Of a stretch of DNA of 20,991 nucleotides, positions 6,287-14,052 are shown in pieces (positions within the stretch are counted from its first letter, which is position 1; every line of letters starts with the position of its first letter). The translations under genes and the position numbers were made by a program. Origin of the DNA: a virus. The stretch spans positions 1-20,991 of IMG/VR virus record IMGVR_UViG_3300019487_000957, one strand, 5' to 3'. A model generated the notes under the pieces. It had not been told where the DNA came from and searched no databases. It saw nothing but the letters and a program-made list of their open reading frames with translations.

Positions 6287-7861
6287 CTAATCGAAGTCGG
6301 GTTCTAGTGGTGGCTCCCTGTCCTGAGCAGCGTCGAACGGGACCAGCCCATCCGCCACCCGCACCCGGCGCTCGTGCGCCTGCTGCGGGTGCTTGGTCTC
6401 CCAATCCCCGCCGTCGTAGGCCAGGGTCTCCTCCGATAGGGTCGTGATCCCGATCTCGAGCCGCTTCTCCGCCGCCTGCACCTCCTTCAACGGATCAATC
6501 GACCCCGGCTCATCGCCGACCCATTGGCTGGCAAGATACGCCCAACGCTTTAACGGATCATCGAAAAACCCCGGTGCTGCGATCCGCCCGAGGCTCACCG
6601 CCTCCTCCATCCAGCTGGCATAGATGGGCTGGCAGAAGCGCCCGGCGAGCCACACCCGCCGGCACTTGAAGAACGCCCACGCCTCCAGCAGGGCCGCGCG
6701 CGCCGCGGAATAACTCGCGGTGAAGTGCTTGATCAACACCTCGAAGGGCAGACCCAGCGCGACCCCCACTTGCCGCAGCACCGCCAGGCAGAAGGGATCG
6801 AACTGGCTGTTGGGTCTCATCGGGTTGGCGGTCTCGATCGACTCCCCGCGCCCCAGATCTGCCACGAGACCCGGCGAGAGTGTGCCATCCCAGGCGGCGC
6901 TGGTGTTCTCGGCCCCGCTCGGCACATTGCCCGTGGTCGCCGATTCCGCCGGCGCCAGCCCATCGTCGGCCTCCGATTTCACAAACACCGCGAAGAAGCC
7001 CGCGACGATGGCCGCGGTGAGCTCCGCTTCGGTGTATTGCCCGAGTTGGCGCAGAGGCTCGATCACCGGCGCCAGATACGGCACGCCGCGGCTCTGGCCC
7101 GGGCGCAGCTGCTCGTACAGATGCAGGCAGACCCGCCGGCCGGTGCGCGGACCGAAAGCCGCCACCCGTGTCCATTCGTTTCGCCGGCCCGTGAAATCGC
7201 CGGGATGATATTTGGCCACGTGATAGGCCACCGGCGCCCCTTGGGGATCGCGCTCGATCCCGGCCGTGAGCTCCGGCAGATCCGAGCGGCCCTGGGGATT
7301 GCTCACCCGATCGGCCTCGATGAGCTGCACTGCCAGCCGGTAGGGGTGGCCCGCGCGCTCGATCGAGGGCAGCAGCGCCAGGCAGTCCCCGGACTCCAGG
7401 GTGGAGCGGAACGCCAAGGCCTGCAAGCCATAGAAATTCAAGGTGCGGGCGCAATCGCAGCTCTCGGACTCTGCCCACAGGGCGAACTCCTGCTCGGTGC
7501 GCCGCTGCCAACTCGATGCCTGATCCTCCGTCCAGCCCAAAAGCTCGCGGCGCACCCGGGACTGCAACGAGAGCCCGGTGCCGACCACCCGGGTGACATT
7601 GGTTTGCAGCGCCCCCGTCGCTACGGGATAGTTTCGGATCAGATCCCGCGAGCGCTCGCGCAGCGCCGGCAAGTCATAGAGCGTATTGGCATCGGCGCTG
7701 CCCAAGGGCGTCTGCCAGCCGGCCAGGGTGCGGCGCCCGCGCGAGGCCCCGGTGTAGCTGCCGAGCAGCGCGGTCACGGTGCGCGCCTTAAGGCGCCGCG
7801 CCCCGGCCACCGGATCGAACCAGCCGATCAGACGATCGACGGCGGTGGGCTTGACTGGCAT
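6287..7861 (-). CDS. Portal protein, lambda gpB family
   Basis: 524 residues from the ATG at 7861; a TTG nine codons upstream (7888) would give 533. The protein forms the dodecameric ring at the head vertex through which DNA passes. Family signatures: LKARTVTALLGSYTGASRGR, ADANTLYDLPALRERSRDL, RNYPVATGALQTNVTRVVGTGL, LESGDCLALLPSIERAG, VAYHVAKYHPGDF, LYEQLRPGQSRGVPYLAPVI, the EAELTAAIVAGFFAVFVKSE stretch and the LPFEVLIKHFTASYSAARAA motif near residue 390. An acidic C-terminal tail (DAAQDREPPLEPDFD) ends it. Length agrees with the family. Confidence 0.95.
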   Translation of the reverse strand: MPVKPTAVDRLIGWFDPVAGARRLKARTVTALLGSYTGASRGRRTLAGWQTPLGSADANTLYDLPALRERSRDLIRNYPVATGALQTNVTRVVGTGLSLQSRVRRELLGWTEDQASSWQRRTEQEFALWAESESCDCARTLNFYGLQALAFRSTLESGDCLALLPSIERAGHPYRLAVQLIEADRVSNPQGRSDLPELTAGIERDPQGAPVAYHVAKYHPGDFTGRRNEWTRVAAFGPRTGRRVCLHLYEQLRPGQSRGVPYLAPVIEPLRQLGQYTEAELTAAIVAGFFAVFVKSEADDGLAPAESATTGNVPSGAENTSAAWDGTLSPGLVADLGRGESIETANPMRPNSQFDPFCLAVLRQVGVALGLPFEVLIKHFTASYSAARAALLEAWAFFKCRRVWLAGRFCQPIYASWMEEAVSLGRIAAPGFFDDPLKRWAYLASQWVGDEPGSIDPLKEVQAAEKRLEIGITTLSEETLAYDGGDWETKHPQQAHERRVRVADGLVPFDAAQDREPPLEPDFD

Positions 7862-7961
7862 GGGGTTATCCGCCTGCGCCTTGCTCAAGGGGCGCTTGCC
7901 TGCGGGCTTTGCTGGAGGCTTGGCGGATGCCCCCTGTCGCCGCCGCAGCGGTCCATGACTC

Positions 7962-8019
7962 CGGGCCGGAACCAGTTGTTGTCATGGAGATAGGTCATAT
8001 CATTGAGCATTCCGGCCCG
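7962..8019. repeat. Perfect 10-bp inverted repeat in a 285-bp non-coding gap
   Basis: CGGGCCGGAA (7962-7971) and TTCCGGCCCG (8010-8019) are perfect inverted repeats enclosing 38 nt. They lie in the only long gap of the head module (7862-8146), between the W-like and portal genes, which normally abut. No convincing gene is seen in the gap: minus-strand frames have no ribosome site, and the longest plus frame (7909-8103) is low in coding character. An inserted element remnant or structured RNA is possible. Confidence 0.5.
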
Positions 8020-8146
8020 CCCTACAGATCGAAAACCATCCTTTGCAAACGCGACACCGACATCGAGGGCCCCAGACTGGCGATGAGTCTATCCAGCCTC
8101 TAACACCACAGGCAGGGCGCTGGTTGGGCGGTGTGGTAGGCATGGC

Positions 8147-8365
8147 CTAACCCGGCGTGATCCCGCGCACCCGGATCCCACCGCCTCGGGTGAGGCGTTT
8201 GACCTGGCGGTCCCAGAATTCGATGTTCGTGCGGATCTCGCCGGCCTGTGCTCGGGTCAAGGTGCGGGTGCCAATGGCATAGGACTGGCCTTGTGCCACC
8301 GCGGTATCGGCGGCGAGCCAGACCGCCAATTGCGCTTGCGCTTGGGTGAGGGTGATCCCGGCCAT
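8147..8365 (-). CDS. gpW-like head-tail joining protein (DUF6148-like)
   Basis: 72 residues: MAGITLTQAQAQLAVWLAAD, then AVAQGQSYAIGTRTLTRAQA, EIRTNIEFWDRQVKRLTRGG, ending in a basic GIRVRGITPG. The pattern helix - beta hairpin (SYxIGxRxLTRA) - helix is the usual one of small gpW/DUF6148 proteins placed between terminase and portal. It would close the head after packaging and bind the tail connector. It begins 4 nt after the terminase stop. Confidence 0.82.
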   Translation of the reverse strand: MAGITLTQAQAQLAVWLAADTAVAQGQSYAIGTRTLTRAQAGEIRTNIEFWDRQVKRLTRGGGIRVRGITPG

Positions 8366-8368
8366 TTT

Positions 8369-10496
8369 TTATCTAACTCCTAGGTTGCGGCAGCGGCGGC
8401 CTTTGGGCCGTGCCTCGACCATTGCGGGGATGACATTCGCCATCACCGGTTTCGGTTTGTTCTCGGGTGGCTCCGGCGCCGCGGGTTTATCGACCCCCGT
8501 CCCACCTGGTGGTGCGATGGGAAACAGGCTCTTCTGCAATGGGTTCAGCGCCTCCTTGAGCCGCGCCCAATTCGCCCGCTGCACGCCGGCGTAGAGGGCT
8601 GCTGCATAGGCGTAGCATTCACAGTCCAGGGCCTCGTTACGGGCGCCGGGGTGCTTGCGCCACTCATAGCGCGGGTAGCCATGGCGGTACACCAGCTCCT
8701 GGCGCTCGGCGGTGAGCTGGGAGAAATACTCATCCGGCAAGCCCGAGGGAAAGTGCATCGTGCGCGGGCCGGGCGGGGCGCACTTCAGGCGCGCATACAC
8801 TTGCGCCTTGGCCGTGTCCGGCCCCACCGGCCAGAGCTTGACCCCGCCCTTGATGGTCTTGCCGCGGAAATTTACATCCTGTTCTGGGCCGGCCCAAGAT
8901 GGGCTTGCCCGGGCGCGAGCTTCCCTTGATGGCGATCACGTGCCGGCGCCGGCGGTGGCGGCAGTACTCGTACACCTCCTGGGTGTGGTGCCCCCCGGAG
9001 TCGATGGCCATGGCGGCCACCTTGAGCAGGCCCTCACCGGGGTGGGTCCAGACCTTCTCCAGTAGCTTATCGAGCTCCGCCCACACCGAGCCCTCGCCCA
9101 TCTGCGCCGGGTCGCCGTGGAGGCTCTGCCACTCGATGAGCCAGCTCTCCTCGCCCTCGCCGTAGCCTTTGACCGACAGCTCCAGCCGGTCGCCTTGCAC
9201 GTCTACCCCGGCGGTGAGTAGCAGCGCGCCGGCCGGTACCTCACCTAAGCGCCAGTCGCTCTCGACTCTAGCTTTCAACGCCTCCAGATCTGGCGCCTCG
9301 CTCTCCGGGCGGTAGGCCTCGCCCAGCACGGTGTTGTGAAACACCTGCACGAGCTTGGGATCTTTGGCGCGCTCGGCGGTGAGATACTGCATCACCGCCG
9401 CCCGCCAGGAGAACCAACCCAAGGGCGAGTAGAGCGCGTTCAAGTGAAAGCCCCGGTGCTCGTGTGAGCGCTCCGGGTGCGCCGCCACCCATTGACCCTG
9501 CGCCAGCATCGTGCTCTTGTGGTGCTCGGGGATCACGCCCCCGCAGCCCGCGCACTCATACCAGGCCGCCGCCACATCGTCGGTCTCGCGCTGCTTGATC
9601 TCCTGATCCCCGAACGCCACGCCGCAGCTCTGGCAGTGTGTGCCCGAGGCCTCGGCGATCACCCCGCAATGGGTGCAGGTGAGCTCCGCCACCGTGCGCA
9701 TCTCCCAGCGCAACTGCTCCCACACCAGGGGCTGTGCCTCCCCGCAGTGTGGGCAAGGCACCTGGTAGCGGCATTGATCCGAGCGCTCGTAGGCGCGCGC
9801 GATCCGCGAGGTGCCAGCCAATTTCGGCGAGCTGGTCCGAAACACCTTGCGCCGGGCGAAGGTGTCGGTCCGTTTGACCGCGATCACCTCCGGATCGCCC
9901 TCCCCATCGACATCGAAGGGGTAGGCATCTAGCTCGTCCAGATACAGATATTTCACCGGCATCGAGCGTAGCTCCGGGCCTGAGTTGGCCCCGGCCAAAA
10001 CCAGCACACCCCCCTCGAATTCCTTCATCAAGGCCGTATTGCTTTCGTTCCGCGCGCGTGGCTTCGCCACCCGCGCAGCCAGCACGGCGCAGTGCTCGAT
10101 CATGGGCGCGATGCGGGTGCGGCTCGCGCGCTTGGCGGTGTTGCTGGTGGGGTAGACCACCATCAGCGGGCCGCCGCGGTTAGCCATGATGTAGCCCGCC
10201 CAGTTGTTGCCGGCCTCGGTCGCCCCCACTTGGGTACCCTTCATGAAGCTCACCTCGACACAGGAGTCGTGCGGGGAGAGCGCATCCATGATGGTCCTAA
10301 GGTACGGCGTGCGCTCGGTGCGCCAGGGGCCGGGCTCGGAGGCCGAGACCGCGGAGAGCACCCGGTGCCGATCCGCCCACTCGCTGACCGCAAGCCGCAG
10401 ATCGGGCGCTACGGCCTGGGCGACGATGTCACGACGCAGCAGGGCTCGCGCTAATTGCGGTTCGCTCCTCCGCGGAAAATTCTCGGGATAGCCCAT
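8369..10496 (-). CDS. Terminase large subunit, lambda gpA family, interrupted by a frameshift
   Basis: The DNA packaging motor and nuclease. Frame 1 (10496 to about 8880) carries the ATPase: Walker-A-like MKGTQVGATEAGNNW with K86, Walker B YLYLDELDAYP with D187 and E188; four CxxC pairs (248-251, 274-277, 288-291, 315-318) suggestive of zinc ribbons; and the nuclease acidic residues D432 (AGVDVQGDRLEL) and D499 (AAMAIDSGGHHTQEVYEY). After LGRP (534-537) the frame goes out and continues for ~50 nonsense residues to 8730. The true continuation DVNFRGKTIKGGVKLWPVGPD is one frame away and runs to 8369. Removing one base within GGCCCAGAACAGG (about 8879-8893) restores a protein of about 708 residues. 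It overlaps the small subunit gene by 68 nt. Confidence 0.9.
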
Positions 10497-10968
10497 GCAA
10501 CACCTGCTCGATCTCGTCGCTTAGCAAGCGATGCACGCCCCGCGGATCGCTCTCGATCGCTAGCACCTGCGCCACGCGATCCGGCAGCGCCAGCAGCGCA
10601 TCGCGCATCTCGCGGACGATCGCGAAATACTCGCGTTTGACATCGGCCACCGATACCAAATCGCCCATCAGCCGCTCGAGCTCCACCTGCGCCCGGCGCG
10701 CCTCGATCGCCTCGCGCGCCGCTTTCGCCCGGTGATAGGTGGTGTTATCCGAGGACGGCGGGGCCTCGGGACGATTGCCCGCATAACGCTCCCGCACGTA
10801 ATCCTTCTGCGGATCGCGCGCCGCCTCGATGGCGCCCCGCGCCGCCTCTTCCTCGATCAGCCCATCCTCGCCGAACGCCAGCACCCCGCGCATCTTAAGC
10901 TTGTGCACGTGGCTGGGCGCACAGCCAAGGCGGCGCGCCAGCTCCCGCATGCCGATGCGCTCGGGCAT
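10429..10968 (-). CDS. Terminase small subunit, Nu1-like
   Basis: 179 residues, close to lambda Nu1 (181). The N-terminus MPERIGMRELARRLGCAPSHVHKLKMRGVL is a helix-turn-helix for recognising the packaging site; a basic linker (DPQKDYVRERYAGNRPEAPP) and a long helix (YHRAKAAREAIEARRAQVELERLMGDLVSVADVKREY) follow, with EMRDALLALPDRVAQVLAIE and a C-terminal EIEQVLHGLSREFSAEERT that would contact the large subunit. It overlaps the start of the large subunit gene by 68 nt. It follows the Mom gene after a 35-bp gap. Confidence 0.85.
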   Translation of the reverse strand: MPERIGMRELARRLGCAPSHVHKLKMRGVLAFGEDGLIEEEAARGAIEAARDPQKDYVRERYAGNRPEAPPSSDNTTYHRAKAAREAIEARRAQVELERLMGDLVSVADVKREYFAIVREMRDALLALPDRVAQVLAIESDPRGVHRLLSDEIEQVLHGLSREFSAEERTAISASPAAS

Positions 10969-11003
10969 CTACCCGAATCGCGGATGGAGCGTGCGGATCG
11001 GTG

Positions 11004-11852
11004 CTACCCCGTCGCTGTGCGGAGGGGCCCGCCATCGCTTGCTTCGCACGCCTGTTTTTGCCCGCGGTACATGCTAGCGCCCGCCGCCGCGATCCGGGCG
11101 AACGGCACGATCGGCACCGTCAAGCGGGCACGTGCCGCCGGATTCAAAAAATAGACATAGCGCAATTGAAACCCCGGCAAGGGTCGCGCGCCCGCTTCGA
11201 TGAACTTACGCATCGAGGCCGCGCCGTCCTCGGCAATGTGACCGCCTTTGGTCGCAGTGACCCGGTTCAACAAACCGCGTGCCTTCGGGCGCCGCGTATC
11301 CGTCGCCATCATACGCGTGAAGGTCGCTTTTCTTTTCGGCGCGTGCAGCGGGCGAAGCGCCATTCCGTGAACCGTATGATCGGCAAACGCCCAGATCTGA
11401 TCGTTGCGTTTAATCTGCGTCAACACAAAGCCCGCCGCCCGGTAGATGGTGCCGTCCCCGCATTGGGTGGCATCGGCAAAGCTAACCACCCATTCGAGGT
11501 GCGGATAATGGCGGCGGATCAGCCGAAAGGCCACCCCCAAGGCGCGCGATTCGCTGTTGCGCGGCAAGCGCTCCGAGAACGCCATGCGGTTCAGTTCGAT
11601 GAATCCATTCCAGCGCGTATCGGCCACCAGGCCGATCAGCTTGCGTTTGTCCAGCGACGGGCCGAAGGACATGACGCCCTCAAGGCGCGCACCCAGGAAT
11701 ACGCCGAGGTGCAGCATGCTGTTATTGACGAACGTGCCGCTATAGTGCCAACGGGTGATCGCCCGCCGTGCGTCCGCCACCGCGATGGGAGTCACCCGGA
11801 TCGCCTTAGCGGGCGAGGTAGGCGGCGCAGATGCGGTATAGGGCATTGCCAT
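11004..11852 (-). CDS. Mom family DNA-modification protein (adenine carbamoylmethylation)
   Basis: 282 residues. Phage Mu Mom, a GNAT-fold enzyme, converts adenine in phage DNA to N6-carbamoylmethyladenine and so protects it from restriction. The family core is plain here: RWHYSGT (H36, Y37), LGVFLGARLEGVMSFGPSLD, FIELNRMAFSERLPRNSES, HLEWVVSFADATQCGDGTIYRAAGF (D127, Y137) and a C-terminal RYVYFLNPAARARLTVPIVPF followed by ASMYRG. The H-Y pair, D and Y have the same spacing (91 and 10) as the Mu Mom residues I recall as metal-binding (H48, Y49, D139, Y149). A basic stretch 190-205 may bind DNA. It overlaps the ParB-domain gene by 47 nt; no Com-like regulator was found. Confidence 0.85.
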   Translation of the reverse strand: MAMPYTASAPPTSPAKAIRVTPIAVADARRAITRWHYSGTFVNNSMLHLGVFLGARLEGVMSFGPSLDKRKLIGLVADTRWNGFIELNRMAFSERLPRNSESRALGVAFRLIRRHYPHLEWVVSFADATQCGDGTIYRAAGFVLTQIKRNDQIWAFADHTVHGMALRPLHAPKRKATFTRMMATDTRRPKARGLLNRVTATKGGHIAEDGAASMRKFIEAGARPLPGFQLRYVYFLNPAARARLTVPIVPFARIAAAGASMYRGQKQACEASDGGPLRTATG

Positions 11853-12429
11853 TGCTGTTCTTGTTCTCGCCGGGCGCCTCGGTTTGATCCCGTTTCGCCC
11901 GCGCTAAGGCATCGTGCACGGTGGGCGCCTGCGCCTCATGCACGATGAAAGTCATCTGCTGAAATGGCGATTTATCCCCGTCCGGCAGATCGGGAAATGC
12001 CGCCTCCGACACATCATTGGCAAAAAGGGCATCGAGCTCGGCCTGCGCGAATCCCACCAACCCCAATAAATCGGGATCGTCCTGGCGCAAGTGGAGCAGT
12101 TCCTCGCGCAATAAGTCGTCATCCCAGCCGGCTAGCTCGGCCAGCCGATTGTCGGCCAGGATATACGCGCGCTTTTGGTTCTCGCTCAAGTGCGCCAGCT
12201 CGATCACCGGCACCGTCTCAAGCCCCAGGCGTTGCGCCGCAATCAAGCGCCCATGGCCCGCGATCACACCGCGGCCGCCATCGGTCAACACCGGATTGGT
12301 AAATCCAAACTCGGCGATTGAATCCATGAGCTGGGCGATCTGCTCCCCCGAGTGCCGCCGTGCATTGTGCGCGTAGGGGATAAGCTCCGCCGGCTTACAG
12401 TGCTTGATGGTGATCTCGATCTCGTTCAC
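11806..12429 (-). CDS. ParB/Srx-type nuclease-domain protein linked to Mom
   Basis: 207 residues from a GTG at 12429. Residues 1-105 are a ParB N-terminal-like domain: AELIPYAHNARRHSGEQIAQ, SIAEFGFTNPVLTD, the signature GRGVIAGHGRLIAAQRLGL (G58, H59, G60, R61), and LSENQKRAYILADNRLAELA. Phage proteins of this kind often stand beside or fused to DNA methyltransferases. Here the C-terminal 100 residues (LGLVGFAQAELDALFAND, TFIVHEAQAPTVHDALARAK) contain no methyltransferase motif. The gene overlaps Mom by 47 nt, so the two very likely work in one DNA-modification task, e.g. positioning or licensing. That link is inferred from context. Confidence 0.82.
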   Translation of the reverse strand: MNEIEITIKHCKPAELIPYAHNARRHSGEQIAQLMDSIAEFGFTNPVLTDGGRGVIAGHGRLIAAQRLGLETVPVIELAHLSENQKRAYILADNRLAELAGWDDDLLREELLHLRQDDPDLLGLVGFAQAELDALFANDVSEAAFPDLPDGDKSPFQQMTFIVHEAQAPTVHDALARAKRDQTEAPGENKNSNGNALYRICAAYLAR

Positions 12430-12480
12430 CTAACCCGACGCCCACGAACTAGCGCATTCAAGTGGTCGTAGACCCCGCAT
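12426..12480 (-). CDS. Possible micro-ORF coupled to the ParB gene (frame uncertain)
   Basis: A frame ending VYDHLNALVRGRRVR with TGA at 12428-12426 overlaps the ParB GTG (GTGA), the same coupling used by most genes here. Its nearest ATG (12480-12478) is in another frame: a run of four G just after the ATG would need one fewer G to give MRVYDHLNALVRGRRVR. Either a micro-gene with an indel, or chance. No function known. Confidence 0.25.
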
Positions 12481-12502
12481 GGACACTAACCCCGGAAAGA
12501 AC

Positions 12503-13075
12503 CTACTGGCGACCGAGGGCAAATGCGAGCTCGTGGTCGAAGATGGCCGGGGATTTCTCACGGACCTTCTGGCGCAGTGCCTGCTCGACCACCCGGTTGC
12601 TGAACCCTTGGGGGATCCCGAGGGTCATGAGCTCGGTGATGGGCAAGCGGGCCGACTGCGGGATGAAGCGCCCGCCGGCGTAACCGCCACGGGCGAAGAC
12701 GCCCTTGTGCCCGGAGCGCAAGGTGGCGATGAAGGCGCTGCGGATGAGCTTGCGGACCCCGCGGGTAACCTCCACGCTCACCCCCCGCCGGGTCTGGCGT
12801 GCCCGAAAGGCGAGCAGCGGCAACGGGCGGCCGGTCGCCGCTACCACCGCCGTCAACTGGGCTCGGTTGGCGCGCCGCTCGAGGGTGATGGCGCGGCTGA
12901 TAACCCGAGTGCCGATGTGGTAGCGCGCCTTGATGAGGCGCGCGGCCTCGGTGCGCGCTTGGCTTGCTGTCTTGTTGAGCGCCCGCGCCGCGGCGGTCGG
13001 GACCACCTGGCGCTCGAGCGCGTTGAGGCGCGCCAGTGCCCGCTCGATGTCTGATTTCACACTGAATTTCAGCAT
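12503..13075 (-). CDS. Minor tail protein Z-like (prophage minor tail Z family)
   Basis: 190 residues beginning MLKFSVKSDIERALARLNAL, then ERQVVPTAAARALNKTASQA, a basic RLIKARYHIGTRVISRAITL, and RPLPLLAFRARQTRRGVSVE, FIATLRSGHKGVFARGGYA, with a C-terminal LPITELMTLGIPQGFSNRVV. This is the pattern of lambda gpZ-like proteins, which act at tail completion and the DNA entry point. It is the first gene after the late terminator and stands before the terminase, not after the connector as in lambda. The ATG at 13075 has no strong ribosome site. Confidence 0.75.
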   Translation of the reverse strand: MLKFSVKSDIERALARLNALERQVVPTAAARALNKTASQARTEAARLIKARYHIGTRVISRAITLERRANRAQLTAVVAATGRPLPLLAFRARQTRRGVSVEVTRGVRKLIRSAFIATLRSGHKGVFARGGYAGGRFIPQSARLPITELMTLGIPQGFSNRVVEQALRQKVREKSPAIFDHELAFALGRQ

Positions 13076-13108
13076 GTTACATAGTAAAGCTTCTCACACA
13101 AAGGCAAC

Positions 13109-13141
13109 AAAAAAGCCGGTGAGCAGCGCCCTGCTCCCGGC
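13109..13141 (-). terminator. Rho-independent terminator ahead of the late operon (tR'-like)
   Basis: On the minus strand the stem GCCGG-GAGCAG / CTGCTC-A-CCGGC (13141-13115, 11 paired bases, one bulged A, 4-nt loop) is followed by T6 (13114-13109). It lies between the Q-like gene and the first late gene and would stop transcripts unless an antiterminator acts, as lambda tR' does with Q. Confidence 0.88.
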
Positions 13142-13172
13142 CTCATCGACACATCTCCCGAAGCTTAGCGAA

Positions 13173-13204
13173 AACATAGCAGAAAAAAGGGCAAAATGAG
13201 GCAA
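13173..13204 (-). promoter_or_regulatory. Candidate late promoter (pR'-like)
   Basis: On the minus strand TGCTATGTT (13181-13173) has an extended -10 (TGn) with TATGTT, and TTGCCT (13204-13199) is a -35-like match upstream, though the spacing (20) is long. A transcript from here would meet the terminator at 13141-13109 after about 30 nt, the arrangement of lambdoid late control. Other promoter readings in the interval cannot be excluded. The rest of the 198-bp gap (13076-13273) is AT-richer than its surroundings and holds no gene. Confidence 0.4.
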
Positions 13205-13273
13205 CCTATGGACACCCCTATTTATCCAGTAGTGGGTACTAATCATTTAAGCGATTGATAAAAAAGCCAAATG

Positions 13274-13642
13274 TTATCGCGCCTGCTGGATAAAGGATCG
13301 GTTGTTTGGCGTCGCGAACCGCAACTGCAACACCCGGCAGGCGAGTTCGAGGCGCCGCCCGAAGGTCTTGCGATCGCAATGGCAGGCCCGTGCCTTCTGC
13401 AGCACCCCGCCATTGCACACGAACCGCTGCACCACCACCTCGCGCAGCTCCGGGGGCAAGTCGGTGATGGCGCGCTCGGTCTCGCCGATTTCCTCGCTGC
13501 AATCCGCAAGCCCCCGCCCTTTCACTGTTAGCACGAAGGAGGCCTGGCCGGGATAGTCCCGCCCGGCTGCGATCTGGTCGCGCGCCCAATCCGCCCAGCG
13601 GTAGAGCCGCTCTAGCAGCGCCTCATCGATCCAGGGGCTCAA
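13274..13642 (-). CDS. Q-like late antiterminator
   Basis: 122 residues from a TTG at 13642 that overlaps the upstream stop (TTGA); a GTG at 13675 is an alternative. The pattern WIDEALLERLYRWADWARDQ, GRDYPGQASF, ETERAITDLPPELREVVVQR, GGVLQKARACHCDRKTFGRR and LELACRVLQL fits the phage antitermination Q group: a 'W-A-x-W ... G-x-x-Y-P' N-terminus followed by a sigma-region-4-like helix-turn-helix. It would load on RNA polymerase at the late promoter and suppress the terminator at 13109-13141. Position immediately upstream of that promoter/terminator pair is the strongest support; the family call by sequence is moderate. Confidence 0.7.
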   Translation of the reverse strand: MSPWIDEALLERLYRWADWARDQIAAGRDYPGQASFVLTVKGRGLADCSEEIGETERAITDLPPELREVVVQRFVCNGGVLQKARACHCDRKTFGRRLELACRVLQLRFATPNNRSFIQQAR

Positions 13643-13823
13643 CGCCGCCGGCCCTTGACGATATTGCGCACGCACGAGGGGCTCACCTCGAACTTGTCCG
13701 CGATAGTCTTGTAGCCCAGGGTCGTCTGCTGGTGTAGCGCCCGCACCAGGTTGACCTCGGCATCCGAGAGCGTCGCCTTGGGGTGGCCCTCGCCCTGCCG
13801 CGGGCTGAAGTAGGAGAGGGCAT
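13639..13823 (-). CDS. Small HTH DNA-binding protein (frameshifted near its start)
   Basis: A frame of about 55 residues reads LSYFSPRQGEGHPKATLSDA, EVNLVRALHQQTTLGYKTIA, DKFEVSPSCVRNIVKGRRR and is plainly a helix-turn-helix (YKTIADKFEVSPSCVRNIV) with a basic tail. It has no start codon in frame: after the TAG of the upstream gene (13830-13828) only sense codons precede it. The ATG at 13823 is one base off, and one more C in the CCC that follows it would give MPLSYFSPRQG. Hence a 1-nt deletion, a sequencing error, or readthrough of the TAG, since both genes share one frame. It ends in a TTGA overlap with the Q-like gene. Confidence 0.55.
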
Positions 13824-13827
13824 GCGC

Positions 13828-14052
13828 CTACGCACCCGGCGCGCCCTCCGCCCCCAGTGCCGCACCGCAGCGCCGGCAGTGCACCCGCCCCCCGGCGCCT
13901 GTGCGCAACTTCTGCCAGAGATTGGCGCGGTGAAAAGCCACTGTGCGGGGGCTCACCCCTAAGCGCGCCGCGATCTGCTGGCTGGTCAGACCCGCCAGGG
14001 TCAAGCCCAGCACCTCCTGCTCGCGCGCCGTGAGGGTGTTCCTTCCTTTCAC
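13828..14052 (-). CDS. LuxR/GerE-type HTH regulator, 74 residues
   Basis: Starts at a GTG (14052) with AAGGAG upstream and a GTGA overlap with the preceding stop. Residues 5-52 (TLTAREQEVLGLTLAGLTSQ, QIAARLGVSPRTVAFHRANL, WQKL) are a complete LuxR-type helix-turn-helix without a receiver or ligand domain. A short C-terminal tail has HCRRCGAALG, a CxxC that might bind metal with other ligands. Phages sometimes carry such stand-alone HTH proteins next to the antiterminator; the target is unknown. Confidence 0.78.
   Translation of the reverse strand: MKGRNTLTAREQEVLGLTLAGLTSQQIAARLGVSPRTVAFHRANLWQKLRTGAGGRVHCRRCGAALGAEGAPGA

Noticed and set aside
6725-7993. A 422-residue plus-strand frame opposite the portal gene
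   Set aside because: A shadow of GC-rich codon use; the minus strand encodes a clear portal protein.
11001-11948. A 315-residue plus-strand frame opposite Mom
   Set aside because: Composition is Arg/His-rich shadow sequence, no motif; Mom is well supported on the other strand.
12479-13054. A 191-residue plus-strand frame opposite the tail-Z gene
   Set aside because: Shadow frame with no recognisable family or ribosome site.
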